64,000 nucleotides of DNA from assembly GCF_900100195.1 (NCBI RefSeq), contig NZ_FNES01000011.1:81994-145993 (forward strand), given 5' to 3'. The position numbers and the translations under genes were made by a program. The notes beneath the pieces are model-generated. The model was not told the DNA's origin, made no database searches, and was given only the letters and a program-made list of their open reading frames with translations. This document shows, piece by piece, positions 1-7,329 of the stretch (position 1 is the stretch's first letter; every line of letters starts with the position of its first letter). The DNA comes from Billgrantia gudaonensis (GTDB lineage: Bacteria > Pseudomonadota > Gammaproteobacteria > Pseudomonadales > Halomonadaceae).

Positions 1-1235
1 TGAGCGCATTTCCGCGCATCGCCTTTGCGACCACCGTCCATGGCTACGAAGGTTCGGGGCGCGGTTTCGCATTGCGCTTTCGCGAGCGGTTGGCTCGACG
101 AACGCCTCAGTGGCGAGAGTTTCATCTGTCTTCGCCGGTACGCTGGGGCGAGAACGACCCTCTGGAACGCCTGGTCAGCGACCTGCTCCTGCTCGATGCC
201 GAGCCGGCCTCGGCAACCCCCTCGACCCTGGCAGTCGACCCGCATCGCGAGTCGCGGTCTGCCCTGATCGGTGACGAGCCACGTCTGCGCGCTGTGTTCG
301 GCTTGCTGGTTCAGGCTCACTACCGTACGGCACCGGGCGACCTACGACGGCTACTGGATGCGCCGGCGTTGCACCTGACCACCTTGGACGCCGGCAAGGC
401 GCCCCAGGCCGTCGCCGTGTACGCCGATGAGGGCGGATTCGACGTCGCGCTGACCGAGCGTGTGGCACGCGGCGAGCGGCGACCGCCCGGCCACCTGCTG
501 GCCCAGTCGCTGGCCGCCCATGCCGGCTCGCGAGCTGCGCTGATGGCGCGCGTGCGCCGCGTACAGCGCATCGCCGTGCACCCCGATCGTCGGCGTGAGG
601 GGTTGGGGCGGCGGCTGCTCGAGGCGGAGCTGGCCGAGGCGCGCCGAGATGGCATCGATCTGCTGGGCGCGAGTTTCGGCGCCGAGCCGGGGCTAATGGC
701 GTTCTGGCAAGCGCTGGGGTTTCGTAGCGTGCGGCTGGGTCTGTCTCGCGAGACCGCCACCGGCGAGCATGCGCTGATGGTGGTGGCGCCCGCCAGCCCG
801 CATGGTGAGCGTCTCGCCACCGAGCTGGCGGCACGCTTCCAGCGTCTGTTGCCGAGCCTGTTGGCCTTCGAACTGCGGGAACTCGAGCCGCCGCTCGTCG
901 TGCGCCTGCTCGCCGAGGGAGATGGGCCCGGCCTGAACGATACCGATCGGCAAGATTGCCTGGACGTTGCCTTCGGTCATCGCGAGCCGGCCACGGCTCG
1001 TCCGGCACTGCAGGCGCTGCTGCAGGGCTACCTGGCGCAGCGGGGAGCGTCCGACGATGTCGAGATCCTGGCGTTGGGCGGCTGGGCCTTTCAGGGGCGC
1101 GACTGGGGTTGGCTGGCTGCCCTGCTCGGCGTGGAGGGTCGGCGCAGCGCGATGGCGGCGTTGCGTCGTGCCACCGGGCACTGCCTGGCCGCGGTCGATC
1201 CGCCTTCCCCCGGCGCAGCGGGCCCGGTAAGGTAG
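1..1235 (+). CDS. tmcA: tRNA(Met) cytidine acetyltransferase TmcA, C-terminal part (5' end outside window)
   Basis: The frame enters from the left edge (first whole codon at 3), so only the last 410 residues of a protein that is about 670 residues long in E. coli are present. TmcA makes N4-acetylcytidine at the wobble base of elongator tRNA-Met using acetyl-CoA and nucleotide hydrolysis. Landmarks are TTVHGYEGSGRGF at fragment residues 10-22, a family signature at the end of the helicase part, and the GNAT acetyl-CoA loop VHPDRRREGLGRRLL near residue 190, followed by the tail that contacts tRNA. The frame is intact to its TAG stop. pepD follows 28 bp later on the same strand and may be co-transcribed. 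The family is clear from these motifs; activity is inferred. Confidence 0.93.
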   Translation, partial: SAFPRIAFATTVHGYEGSGRGFALRFRERLARRTPQWREFHLSSPVRWGENDPLERLVSDLLLLDAEPASATPSTLAVDPHRESRSALIGDEPRLRAVFGLLVQAHYRTAPGDLRRLLDAPALHLTTLDAGKAPQAVAVYADEGGFDVALTERVARGERRPPGHLLAQSLAAHAGSRAALMARVRRVQRIAVHPDRRREGLGRRLLEAELAEARRDGIDLLGASFGAEPGLMAFWQALGFRSVRLGLSRETATGEHALMVVAPASPHGERLATELAARFQRLLPSLLAFELRELEPPLVVRLLAEGDGPGLNDTDRQDCLDVAFGHREPATARPALQALLQGYLAQRGASDDVEILALGGWAFQGRDWGWLAALLGVEGRRSAMAALRRATGHCLAAVDPPSPGAAGPVR

Positions 1236-1263
1236 CGCGGTTTCAACGACAGGAATTCGCACC

Positions 1264-2724
1264 ATGAATGCGCATCTCGAAGACCTTTCTCCACAGCCGC
1301 TATGGCATCATTTCCGCATCCTGTGCGAGACGCCGCGTCCCTCCGGCCACGAGGCGGCGTTGGTGGCGAAACTGGAAGCCTGGGCCGAGTCTCGCGGGCT
1401 CGCGCACGATCGAGATGCGTTCGGCAATCTGCGCCTGCGGAAGCCGGCCACGCCGGGCTGCGAAGGCGCTCCGGGAGTGATCCTGCAGGCCCATCTGGAC
1501 ATGGTGGCCCAGGCCAATGCCGATTACCCTCATGACTTCACCCGCGATCCCATCGACACCCATGTCGTCGACGGCTGGTTGCACGCCCGCCATACCACCC
1601 TGGGCGCCGATAACGGCCTGGGCGTGGCGGCGGCACTGGCCTTGCTCGAGGACGACGACCTGGAGCACGGCCCGCTGGAGGCGCTCTTCACTCTGGAGGA
1701 GGAGTCGGGGATGGGTGGCGCGCTCAACCTCGCCGAAGGCTGGCTGGAGGGCTCGGTGCTGCTCAATCTGGACTCCGAGGAGCGCGGCGAGGTGTTCATC
1801 GGCTGCGCCGGCGGTGCCGATGTGGTGGTCGAGGCGCAACTGCCCACCGCTCCGTTGGGTGAGGGCGAAACGGCGCGGCAGTTGACACTCACCGGGCTGG
1901 CCGGCGGTCACTCGGGTATCGACATCCATCGCGGCCTGGGTAACGCCAACCGCCTGCTGGTGCGCGTGCTGCGCGCCCTGGAGGGGCTGGATGCCCGGCT
2001 GGTGAGCTATCGGGGCGGCACTCTGCGTAACGCCATTCCCCGCGAGGCCTTTGCTACCCTGGCGCTTCCCGATGAGGCGCTATTCGCCGCCGAGCGCCGC
2101 ATCGCCGAACTCCAGGCCGAGCTGCGCAGCGAGCTCGCCGGTGTCGATGAGAAACTTCGACTGACGCTCGGCGAGGTCGACGTCATGCCCGAAGCGGCGC
2201 TGGTCGCCCAGGCCAGCCGTCTGCTGGTGGCGGCGCTGCATGCGGCACCCTGCGGCGTGGAGCGCATGAGCGTGACGGTGCCGGGGGTGGTGGAGACCTC
2301 CAACAACCTGGGAGTGGTGAGCCTCGACGGCGGCGCCTTTCATCTCTGCGCTCTGGTGCGCTCGCTCCACGACAGCGCCACGGCGAACCTCGTCGACCGC
2401 TTCCGTGGGCTCTTCGAGCTGATCGGAGCGCGTACCCGCGTCGAGAATGCCTATCCCGGCTGGACGCCGCAGCCCGATAGCGAACTGCTGGCACGCTTCC
2501 GTCGTCTGCATCGCCAGCAGCTGGGCAGCGAGCCGGTCGTGCAGGTGATCCATGCGGGCCTGGAGTGCGGCATTCTGGCGGGCAAGTACCCGCACCTGGA
2601 GATGATCTCCTTCGGCCCCTTGATCCGCGGCGCCCACTCTCCCGACGAGCGCGTCGAACTCGATTCGGTCAGTGAGTTCTGGATGCTGCTACGCGGTCTG
2701 GTCGCTTCGCTGGCCGAGGGTTAG
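1264..2724 (+). CDS. pepD: Aminoacyl-histidine dipeptidase (peptidase D, M20 family)
   Basis: 486 residues, matching E. coli PepD (485). It is a cytosolic zinc dipeptidase that cleaves Xaa-His and other dipeptides for amino-acid recycling. Visible metal-site motifs are QAHLDMV (H77, D79), TLGADNG (D116) and EEESGMGG (general base region, E145/E146), in the order of the M20C subfamily. A dimerisation-type lid domain lies between about residues 190 and 400, and the C-terminal half holds a HAGLECG zinc-ligand segment. The ATG at 1264 is preceded by CAGGAA. A strong hairpin follows 10 bases after the stop. The short gap to tmcA suggests read-through from it. Confidence 0.95.
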   Translation: MNAHLEDLSPQPLWHHFRILCETPRPSGHEAALVAKLEAWAESRGLAHDRDAFGNLRLRKPATPGCEGAPGVILQAHLDMVAQANADYPHDFTRDPIDTHVVDGWLHARHTTLGADNGLGVAAALALLEDDDLEHGPLEALFTLEEESGMGGALNLAEGWLEGSVLLNLDSEERGEVFIGCAGGADVVVEAQLPTAPLGEGETARQLTLTGLAGGHSGIDIHRGLGNANRLLVRVLRALEGLDARLVSYRGGTLRNAIPREAFATLALPDEALFAAERRIAELQAELRSELAGVDEKLRLTLGEVDVMPEAALVAQASRLLVAALHAAPCGVERMSVTVPGVVETSNNLGVVSLDGGAFHLCALVRSLHDSATANLVDRFRGLFELIGARTRVENAYPGWTPQPDSELLARFRRLHRQQLGSEPVVQVIHAGLECGILAGKYPHLEMISFGPLIRGAHSPDERVELDSVSEFWMLLRGLVASLAEG

Positions 2725-2733
2725 TGCTTAACG

Positions 2734-2764
2734 CGCCAGCGCCGCCCTTGGGGCGGCGCTGGCG
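2734..2764. terminator. Hairpin between convergent pepD and dps
   Basis: A perfect 14-bp stem (2734-2747 with 2751-2764) closes a 3-base loop between the pepD stop and the dps stop. There is no T-run on either side, so it may act as a weak or bidirectional terminator or protect both 3' ends. Confidence 0.7.
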
Positions 2765-2792
2765 TGGCGATGCGCTGGGCGGTCGACCGGTC

Positions 2793-3266
2793 TCAGCCGA
2801 GGTAGGCGCCGAGCATCCACACGGTCTTTTCCTGCTCGCGGATGTAGTCGCCGACCTGAGCGGCGGTACCCTCGTCGTCGGCGTCCGAGGCCAGGGCGAG
2901 AATTTCGCGCTGAAGCTCGATCAGCGTCTGGTAGCCCTCGAGCACGCCGCGTACGCAGGCTTCGCCGTCGTGCACGTCCTTGTCCTCGGCGATGCGCGAC
3001 AGCGTCACGTAGTCGCTGTAGGCGTGTACCGGCTTGTGGCCCAGCGTGAGGATGCGCTCGGCGACCTCGTCGACCTTGGCCAGCAGGTCGGTGTAGAACT
3101 CCTCGAACTTGGTATGCAGCTCGAAGAACTGCGGGCCCTTCACGTTCCAGTGGTAGCCGCGAACGTTCATGTAAAAGATCTGGTAGTTGGCCAGCAGATG
3201 GTTGAGCTTCTCGGCGAGCTGACTGGCGCTGGCCTCATGCAGGCCGATGGTGTTGGTGTCGGTCAT
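2793..3266 (-). CDS. dps: Dps-family ferritin-like DNA-protection protein
   Basis: 157 residues, the usual length for Dps. Dps forms a hollow dodecamer that oxidises ferrous iron with hydrogen peroxide, stores the iron and can coat DNA in stationary phase. The inter-subunit ferroxidase residues are visible in the conserved order H39 and H51 (RGYHW and ELHTKF) and D66 and E70 (KVDEVAE). The N-terminus is short and not strongly basic, so DNA binding is uncertain. The ATG at 3266 is preceded on its strand by AAGGAGAT, a strong ribosome site. It is a single-gene unit, with 293 bp between it and the divergent lipoprotein gene. No OxyR site could be recognised by eye. Confidence 0.93.
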   Translation of the reverse strand: MTDTNTIGLHEASASQLAEKLNHLLANYQIFYMNVRGYHWNVKGPQFFELHTKFEEFYTDLLAKVDEVAERILTLGHKPVHAYSDYVTLSRIAEDKDVHDGEACVRGVLEGYQTLIELQREILALASDADDEGTAAQVGDYIREQEKTVWMLGAYLG

Positions 3267-3559
3267 GAAAATCTCCTTGTTTCGGTGACGTTCCGTCGAA
3301 TGAGCGGGAATATGGTCAGAGGTTACCGGTCCTGTCGCAGGGTGATAAGCGTGAATGTTGCATCGTGTCCATAGCCGTACTCGATCAAATGCTGTCGGAC
3401 CGGCTCGCTTTCAAGGGGCGACACGCATCGCCAGGGGTTTTGCCGGGACGATGGGGAACCGAGACGCGTGGCAAGGATCACAAGTGCCAGTTGCGCTCTG
3501 CATCGTGCCGTCCGGCCGTGTAGACTGCCGGCAATTCGGTTACCGGAGAGTCTCGCCTC

Positions 3560-4111
3560 ATGATCCAGCGCTGGCTGCTGCCTGCCTTGCTCGTCCTGCC
3601 CCTGGTCGGTTGTCAGTCGCCGCCCAGCCGGTTGCCCGTTGCCGAGCCGCCGCCGGCCGCCGAGTGCCACTGGCAGGTGCCCGGAGCCGCGCCGAGCGCC
3701 CTGGTGCGTGCTGCGGTGGCTGCCCTGGAGGCCGAGGACTTCGTCATTCGCGATACCGACCTGACGTTGGGTCTGGTCAGTGCGGACCGCACCGAACGCA
3801 TCCCCTCCTATCGCAACCCTCACGATGACTGGGCTGAGCCTACCTGGTACGGTCGCTACGGCGTGGGTAGCCGTGGCTGGTTCACGGGGATGTCGGTCGG
3901 CTTCGGCGGTGGCGGTCCCTTCGACCGCGATGCTACGCGCCTGGAGCGTGTCTCGCTGGTCGCCGACGGCGACTGGGTGCGTGTCAGCCGCGATCTCCAG
4001 GTCATCGACTGGCGCGGTACGGTGCGCGAGTCGCGCAGCGCCAGCGACGCCGCCTTCTGTCGCGACCTGCGCCGTGACCTGGCGGTCGCCTTGTCCGGAG
4101 AGACGCCGTGA
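3560..4111 (+). CDS. Predicted lipoprotein, first of two related copies
   Basis: 183 residues of unknown function. A signal peptide ends in the lipobox LVGC (cysteine near residue 18), so export and lipid attachment are expected. The residue after the cysteine is Q, which favours the outer membrane. After a proline-rich linker comes AAVAALEAEDFVIRDTD, which matches the segment AAVLDLLAERGYVIRHAD of the next gene, so the two look like diverged duplicates. The middle has a glycine-rich stretch (GMSVGFGGGGPF). The start is the first ATG after a leader that has GGAGAG about 10 bases upstream. Its stop overlaps the next start by four bases (GTGA), so the pair is translationally coupled. Confidence 0.8.
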   Translation: MIQRWLLPALLVLPLVGCQSPPSRLPVAEPPPAAECHWQVPGAAPSALVRAAVAALEAEDFVIRDTDLTLGLVSADRTERIPSYRNPHDDWAEPTWYGRYGVGSRGWFTGMSVGFGGGGPFDRDATRLERVSLVADGDWVRVSRDLQVIDWRGTVRESRSASDAAFCRDLRRDLAVALSGETP

Positions 4112-4464
4112 GAGTCGCTCTGATCCTGCTGCTGAGTGCCTGGCTAATGGGCTGTGCTGCGACCTCTTCCGCCCCCGTCCCTCGCGGGGTGCCGCTTGCC
4201 GTTTCCTCCCAGGTCGCCCAGGCAGCGGTGCTCGACCTGCTGGCCGAACGCGGCTACGTGATTCGCCATGCGGATGCCGAGCTGGGCCGGGTGGATGCCG
4301 TGCTGGCTCGCTGGCCAGGCTATCGGGTACGAGCGACCGTCACGCCGGACGGCAGTGGCAGTCGTGCCACCTTGAGTGCCACCTGGGGCGGACGGCCGCT
4401 GCCGCCCGACCGTCTCGACCCGCTGCTCTCCGAGCTGGAAGCGCGTCTGGCGGCCGAACCTTGA
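4108..4464 (+). CDS. Predicted lipoprotein, second of two related copies
   Basis: 118 residues, GTG start overlapping the previous stop by four bases. The signal peptide ends in lipobox LMGC, with the modified cysteine near residue 16. The body is a small alpha/beta domain of unknown function whose first helix and strand (AAVLDLLAERGYVIRHAD) resemble the upstream lipoprotein, pointing to tandem duplication followed by loss of the central glycine-rich region. The last third (ATLSATWGGRPLPPDRLDPLL) resembles a short lipoprotein domain used in cell-envelope proteins, but I cannot name a family. The DUF1007 gene starts 34 bases after the stop, so it may share the transcript. Confidence 0.75.
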   Translation: MRVALILLLSAWLMGCAATSSAPVPRGVPLAVSSQVAQAAVLDLLAERGYVIRHADAELGRVDAVLARWPGYRVRATVTPDGSGSRATLSATWGGRPLPPDRLDPLLSELEARLAAEP

Positions 4465-4498
4465 TCGATCCCATGGATACCACGACCCGGAACACATC

Positions 4499-5176
4499 AT
4501 GTCGTTGCGCGCTTTACCACCGTTGCCTTTGAAACGCTGCGGTCTCGCCGTGGCCATTCTGCTTTGCGGACTCTCGTCCGGTGCGGTTTTCGCCCACCCC
4601 CATGGCTGGATCGATCTGAGCGTGCGCTTGGTGCTCGATGACCAGGGGCGCGCCACGGCGTTGCATCAGAGCTGGCGCATGGATCCCTTCTACAGCCTGG
4701 TGGTCGTGGAGGAGCTCGAAGCGTCTGCCGGTGAGTCAGGGATCGAGGCGGGATTGGACCAACTGGGTGGCGAGATTCGCGACAATCTCCGGCCCCACGG
4801 CTATTTCACGGAGGTCGAGCTGGGTGGCGAGCCGCTGGCCACGGGAGACGTCACGGAATACACCGTGATGCATCGCGATGCTCGGGTCGAGTTCGTCTTC
4901 CTGCTGCCCCTCGCCGAACCCCAGCCCATGAACGGCGAGACGCTACGCTACCGGGTCTTCGACCCCACCTACTATCTGGAGGTGGTGCACGAAGCCGGGG
5001 ACGCAGGTCCCCGAGACGCGGCGCTGACGGTCAGCGGCGGCGATTGCCAGCGACGCATCCTGCCGGCCGACCCGGACCCCGAGCGCGTGATGGAGGCAGC
5101 CATGCTCGACCGCACCGATGAAGCCGCTCCCGGCCTGGGACGCCACTTTGCCGAGACCGGAGAAGTGACGTGTTGA
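4499..5176 (+). CDS. DUF1007 family periplasmic protein of a metal transport pair
   Basis: 225 residues. I chose ATG 4499 because it begins a clear signal peptide (MSLRALPP followed by a hydrophobic stretch ending GAVFAHPHGWID); longer in-frame starts lie inside the upstream lipoprotein. The mature protein opens with HPHGWID, the usual start of DUF1007/COG3683 proteins, a potential N-terminal metal-binding histidine pair. DUF1007 proteins are regularly encoded beside NicO-type nickel/cobalt permeases and are thought to be their periplasmic partner. Here the permease start overlaps this gene's end, which supports that role. The transported metal is not determined by the sequence. Confidence 0.85.
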   Translation: MSLRALPPLPLKRCGLAVAILLCGLSSGAVFAHPHGWIDLSVRLVLDDQGRATALHQSWRMDPFYSLVVVEELEASAGESGIEAGLDQLGGEIRDNLRPHGYFTEVELGGEPLATGDVTEYTVMHRDARVEFVFLLPLAEPQPMNGETLRYRVFDPTYYLEVVHEAGDAGPRDAALTVSGGDCQRRILPADPDPERVMEAAMLDRTDEAAPGLGRHFAETGEVTC

Positions 5177-6183
5177 TGAGGTCCCGTCGCTGGTTACTGG
5201 TGGCGGCCGGCCTGGCGGGGTTGGTCGTGCTGACGTGGCTGGCTCGAGAGGGACTGGCCGAACTGAGCCTGCAGCTGGTGGCCTGGCAGCGCGAGCTGCA
5301 TCGCGCCCTGACGCTGGCCATCACGGCGCTATCGGTCACCCCTTCGCGCGATGCCTGGTTCGCTCTGCTGGGGATCAGTTTCGCCTACGGGGTCTTCCAT
5401 GCCGCTGGGCCGGGGCACGGCAAGGCGGTTCTCGCCACCTACCTGCTCTCCCAGGGCGGTGCCGTGCGACGGGCCCTGGCGCTATCCGTGGCGGCTGCAC
5501 TGCTGCAGGGCATGGTGGCGATCGCCCTGGTGGTGGTTCTGGTGCACGGTCTGGGCTGGGTGACCCGCCAGGCCATGGGCAGCGTGGTGTGGGTCGAGCA
5601 GGCCAGCTTCGTCATGGTGGCGCTGCTGGGCGCCTGGCTGTGCTGGCGGGCCGTGCGGACATTGCGCCGCCCCCTGCCGGCGACCACCGACGCAAGCCTC
5701 GCCGAAACGCGAGCCGCGTGGCATGGCCATGATGAGCACTGCTGTCATGGCCAGCATCATGTCGCACCCGAGCAAGCTGCCGACTGGCGTACGGCGCTGG
5801 CCACCGTGGCCGCCATCGGCGCTCGTCCCTGCAGCGGTGCCGTCTTGCTGCTGGGGGCCGCCAGCCTGCTGGGCCAGTTCGCGGTGGGAGTCACGGCCGT
5901 GCTGACGATGTCGCTGGGTACGGCGCTCACCGTCTCGGTGCTGGCTGTCGTCAGCGTCGTGGCGCGGGACTGGGCCGAGCGACGCCTACGCCGTCAGGGT
6001 CGCCAGCCGCGTCGTGGGCGTTGGCTGGGCTGGGTGTCGCTGGGAGGCGGACTGGCGATACTGGCGCTGGGCGTGTCGCTGGCCGTCACGGGGGTGAGTC
6101 AGCCGGCGGCACCGCTGTTCGGCGAGCCGCCGGATGGTCGAGTCGAGATCGCGCCGGAGCGCCGCTTGCCGTTCGGCGGTTGA
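5170..6183 (+). CDS. NicO/RcnA-type nickel-cobalt permease
   Basis: 337 residues from GTG 5170, which has GGAG seven bases upstream; ATG 5176 is the alternative and would give 335. The protein has about six membrane segments. The family motif HAAGPGHGKAV lies in the second, and a second signature, ARPCSGAVLLLGAA, in the fourth. Between them is a histidine/cysteine-rich cytoplasmic-type loop (HGHDEHCCHGQHH), typical of metal-binding loops in RcnA-like exporters and HoxN-like importers. Direction of transport cannot be read from sequence. It overlaps the DUF1007 gene by seven bases and ends just before a convergent HIT gene. Confidence 0.88.
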   Translation: MLMRSRRWLLVAAGLAGLVVLTWLAREGLAELSLQLVAWQRELHRALTLAITALSVTPSRDAWFALLGISFAYGVFHAAGPGHGKAVLATYLLSQGGAVRRALALSVAAALLQGMVAIALVVVLVHGLGWVTRQAMGSVVWVEQASFVMVALLGAWLCWRAVRTLRRPLPATTDASLAETRAAWHGHDEHCCHGQHHVAPEQAADWRTALATVAAIGARPCSGAVLLLGAASLLGQFAVGVTAVLTMSLGTALTVSVLAVVSVVARDWAERRLRRQGRQPRRGRWLGWVSLGGGLAILALGVSLAVTGVSQPAAPLFGEPPDGRVEIAPERRLPFGG

Positions 6184-6185
6184 GT

Positions 6186-6608
6186 TCAGTCGAGGTCGAG
6201 ACTATCGACCTGTGCCAGCAGGTGATCGCGCATGGCGGCAAGACCGTCGAGATCGTACGGTTCGGCGCTACCCACCCCCCATACCGGCTTGGGCCAGGCG
6301 GCATCGCCGTGACGACGCACCACCACATGCACGTGAAGCTGAGCGACTACGTTGCCCAGACTCGCCACATTGAGTTTGTCGCCTTCGCAAAGCCCCAGGA
6401 AGGCCTGGCCGACCGTGATGACTTCATGCCACAGCTGTCGCTGGTCCGTGGCGTCCAGCTCGAAGAGCTCGCATATGCCGGGGCGGCGGGGAATCAGCAC
6501 CAGCCAGGGGAAGCGGGCGTCGTCCATCAGCCGCAGCTGGCAAAGCGGAAGTTCGGTGACCGGATAGCTGTCTGCCACCAACTGCGGATCCGTCTCGAAG
6601 CGTCCCAT
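6186..6608 (-). CDS. HIT-family nucleotide-binding hydrolase
   Basis: 140 residues. HIT proteins hydrolyse or transfer nucleotidyl groups from nucleotide phosphates using a histidine triad. The triad is visible as QLHVHVVVR near residue 92, matching HxHxHxx with the first histidine replaced by glutamine (Q-x-H-x-H), a pattern common in this bacterial subfamily. The N-terminal half holds the family strand WLVLIPRR. It is a single gene on the minus strand, converging with the NicO permease, whose stop is two bases away. The substrate is unknown. Confidence 0.88.
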   Translation of the reverse strand: MGRFETDPQLVADSYPVTELPLCQLRLMDDARFPWLVLIPRRPGICELFELDATDQRQLWHEVITVGQAFLGLCEGDKLNVASLGNVVAQLHVHVVVRRHGDAAWPKPVWGVGSAEPYDLDGLAAMRDHLLAQVDSLDLD

Positions 6609-6698
6609 GGCGGTTCTCCCTAGGCGTCGTCATTGCCATACCATCATGACACAGCTGCGGCACAGACGAGAGCGTTCGACGCGACAGCAGCCAGTAAG

Positions 6699-6707
6699 TG
6701 CTAAAGT
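6699..6707 (+). promoter_or_regulatory. Candidate extended -10 promoter of the entericidin-like gene
   Basis: TGCTAAAGT combines an extended TGn with TAAAGT and lies 45 bases before the small lipoprotein ATG. No good -35 is visible. The CTA before the -10 is a feature favoured by RpoS holoenzyme, which fits the known stationary-phase control of ecnB, but this is only inference. Confidence 0.4.
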
Positions 6708-6751
6708 GGGAATGCAACTCGCACCCTGACGAAGATCCATTGGAGGTACGT

Positions 6752-6883
6752 ATGAAAAGGACGCTTTCCCTCTTCCTGGTTTCGCTGTTCGCCCTTTCTC
6801 TGCTCAGCGGCTGCAATACCATGCGTGGCGCCGGGCAGGATATCGAAGAAGGGGGCGAGGCGATTCAGCGTTCGGCCGACTGA
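6752..6883 (+). CDS. Entericidin EcnA/EcnB-family small lipoprotein
   Basis: 43 residues. ATG 6752 is fixed by TGGAGG five bases upstream. A signal peptide (KRTLSLFLVSLFALSLLSG) leads to lipobox LSGC at residues 18-21. The mature part, CNTMRGAGQDIEEGGEAIQ, is the entericidin signature: a short amphipathic helix with GxGxDI-GGxAI spacing. In E. coli EcnB is a stationary-phase bacteriolytic lipoprotein paired with the antidote EcnA; here a single copy is present. It is followed by a perfect hairpin and another exported lipoprotein. Toxic activity is not implied by homology alone, and most environmental homologues are untested. Confidence 0.88.
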   Translation: MKRTLSLFLVSLFALSLLSGCNTMRGAGQDIEEGGEAIQRSAD

Positions 6884-6900
6884 CGCAGCAGCGCCTTGCC

Positions 6901-6928
6901 GCTGCAGGGCTTCGCGTGGCCCTGCAGC
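6901..6928 (+). terminator. Hairpin between the entericidin-like gene and the I78 gene
   Basis: A perfect 10-bp stem (6901-6910 with 6919-6928) with an 8-base loop and no T-run. It could reduce read-through into the next gene or stabilise the short upstream mRNA. Confidence 0.5.
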
Positions 6929-6960
6929 TCCCGAAATGCAACGACGCAGCGAGAGAGTGC

Positions 6961-7290
6961 ATGTTCGCAAGATGCTTGGTGACGCTGGGCGCCACCCTGA
7001 TGGTGAGTGCCTGTGCCATGACGGAATCGCCACCGCCCCGGGATTCGGGTCCATACTCGCCCCCTTCCCGTGGCGATGATGCCGAGGATCGTTGCGGTGC
7101 CGGACGGGTTCAGGACCGCGTGGGCCTAACTTACAGCGAGTCGCTGGGGCAAGCCCTGCTGCAGGAGAGTGGTGCCGGCACGCTGCGGGTGATGCGTCCG
7201 GGGCATGCCTACACCCTCGAGTACCGCGCCGACCGCCTCAACGTCCGCGTCGACGAGGCGGAGACGATCACTGACATTGGCTGCGGCTAG
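6961..7290 (+). CDS. I78-family protease-inhibitor-like lipoprotein
   Basis: 109 residues from ATG 6961; an in-frame ATG at 6916 would put extra charged residues before the signal peptide. The signal peptide ends in VSAC (cysteine near residue 17). After a proline-rich linker the domain starts CGAGRVQDRVGL and ends RADRLNVRVDEAETITDIGCG-like (ends at residue 109), the pattern of the I78 inhibitor family: two cysteines bracketing an RVMRPG strand and a DYRPDRLNV-type loop. The characterised members inhibit serine proteases of the subtilisin/elastase type. Location next to an envelope-stress-type lipoprotein suggests an envelope role. Target protease unknown. Confidence 0.8.
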   Translation: MFARCLVTLGATLMVSACAMTESPPPRDSGPYSPPSRGDDAEDRCGAGRVQDRVGLTYSESLGQALLQESGAGTLRVMRPGHAYTLEYRADRLNVRVDEAETITDIGCG

Positions 7291-7329
7291 TCTCGCTCCG
7301 TCGCAAGCCGAGACGACCGTCCTGCGCCA

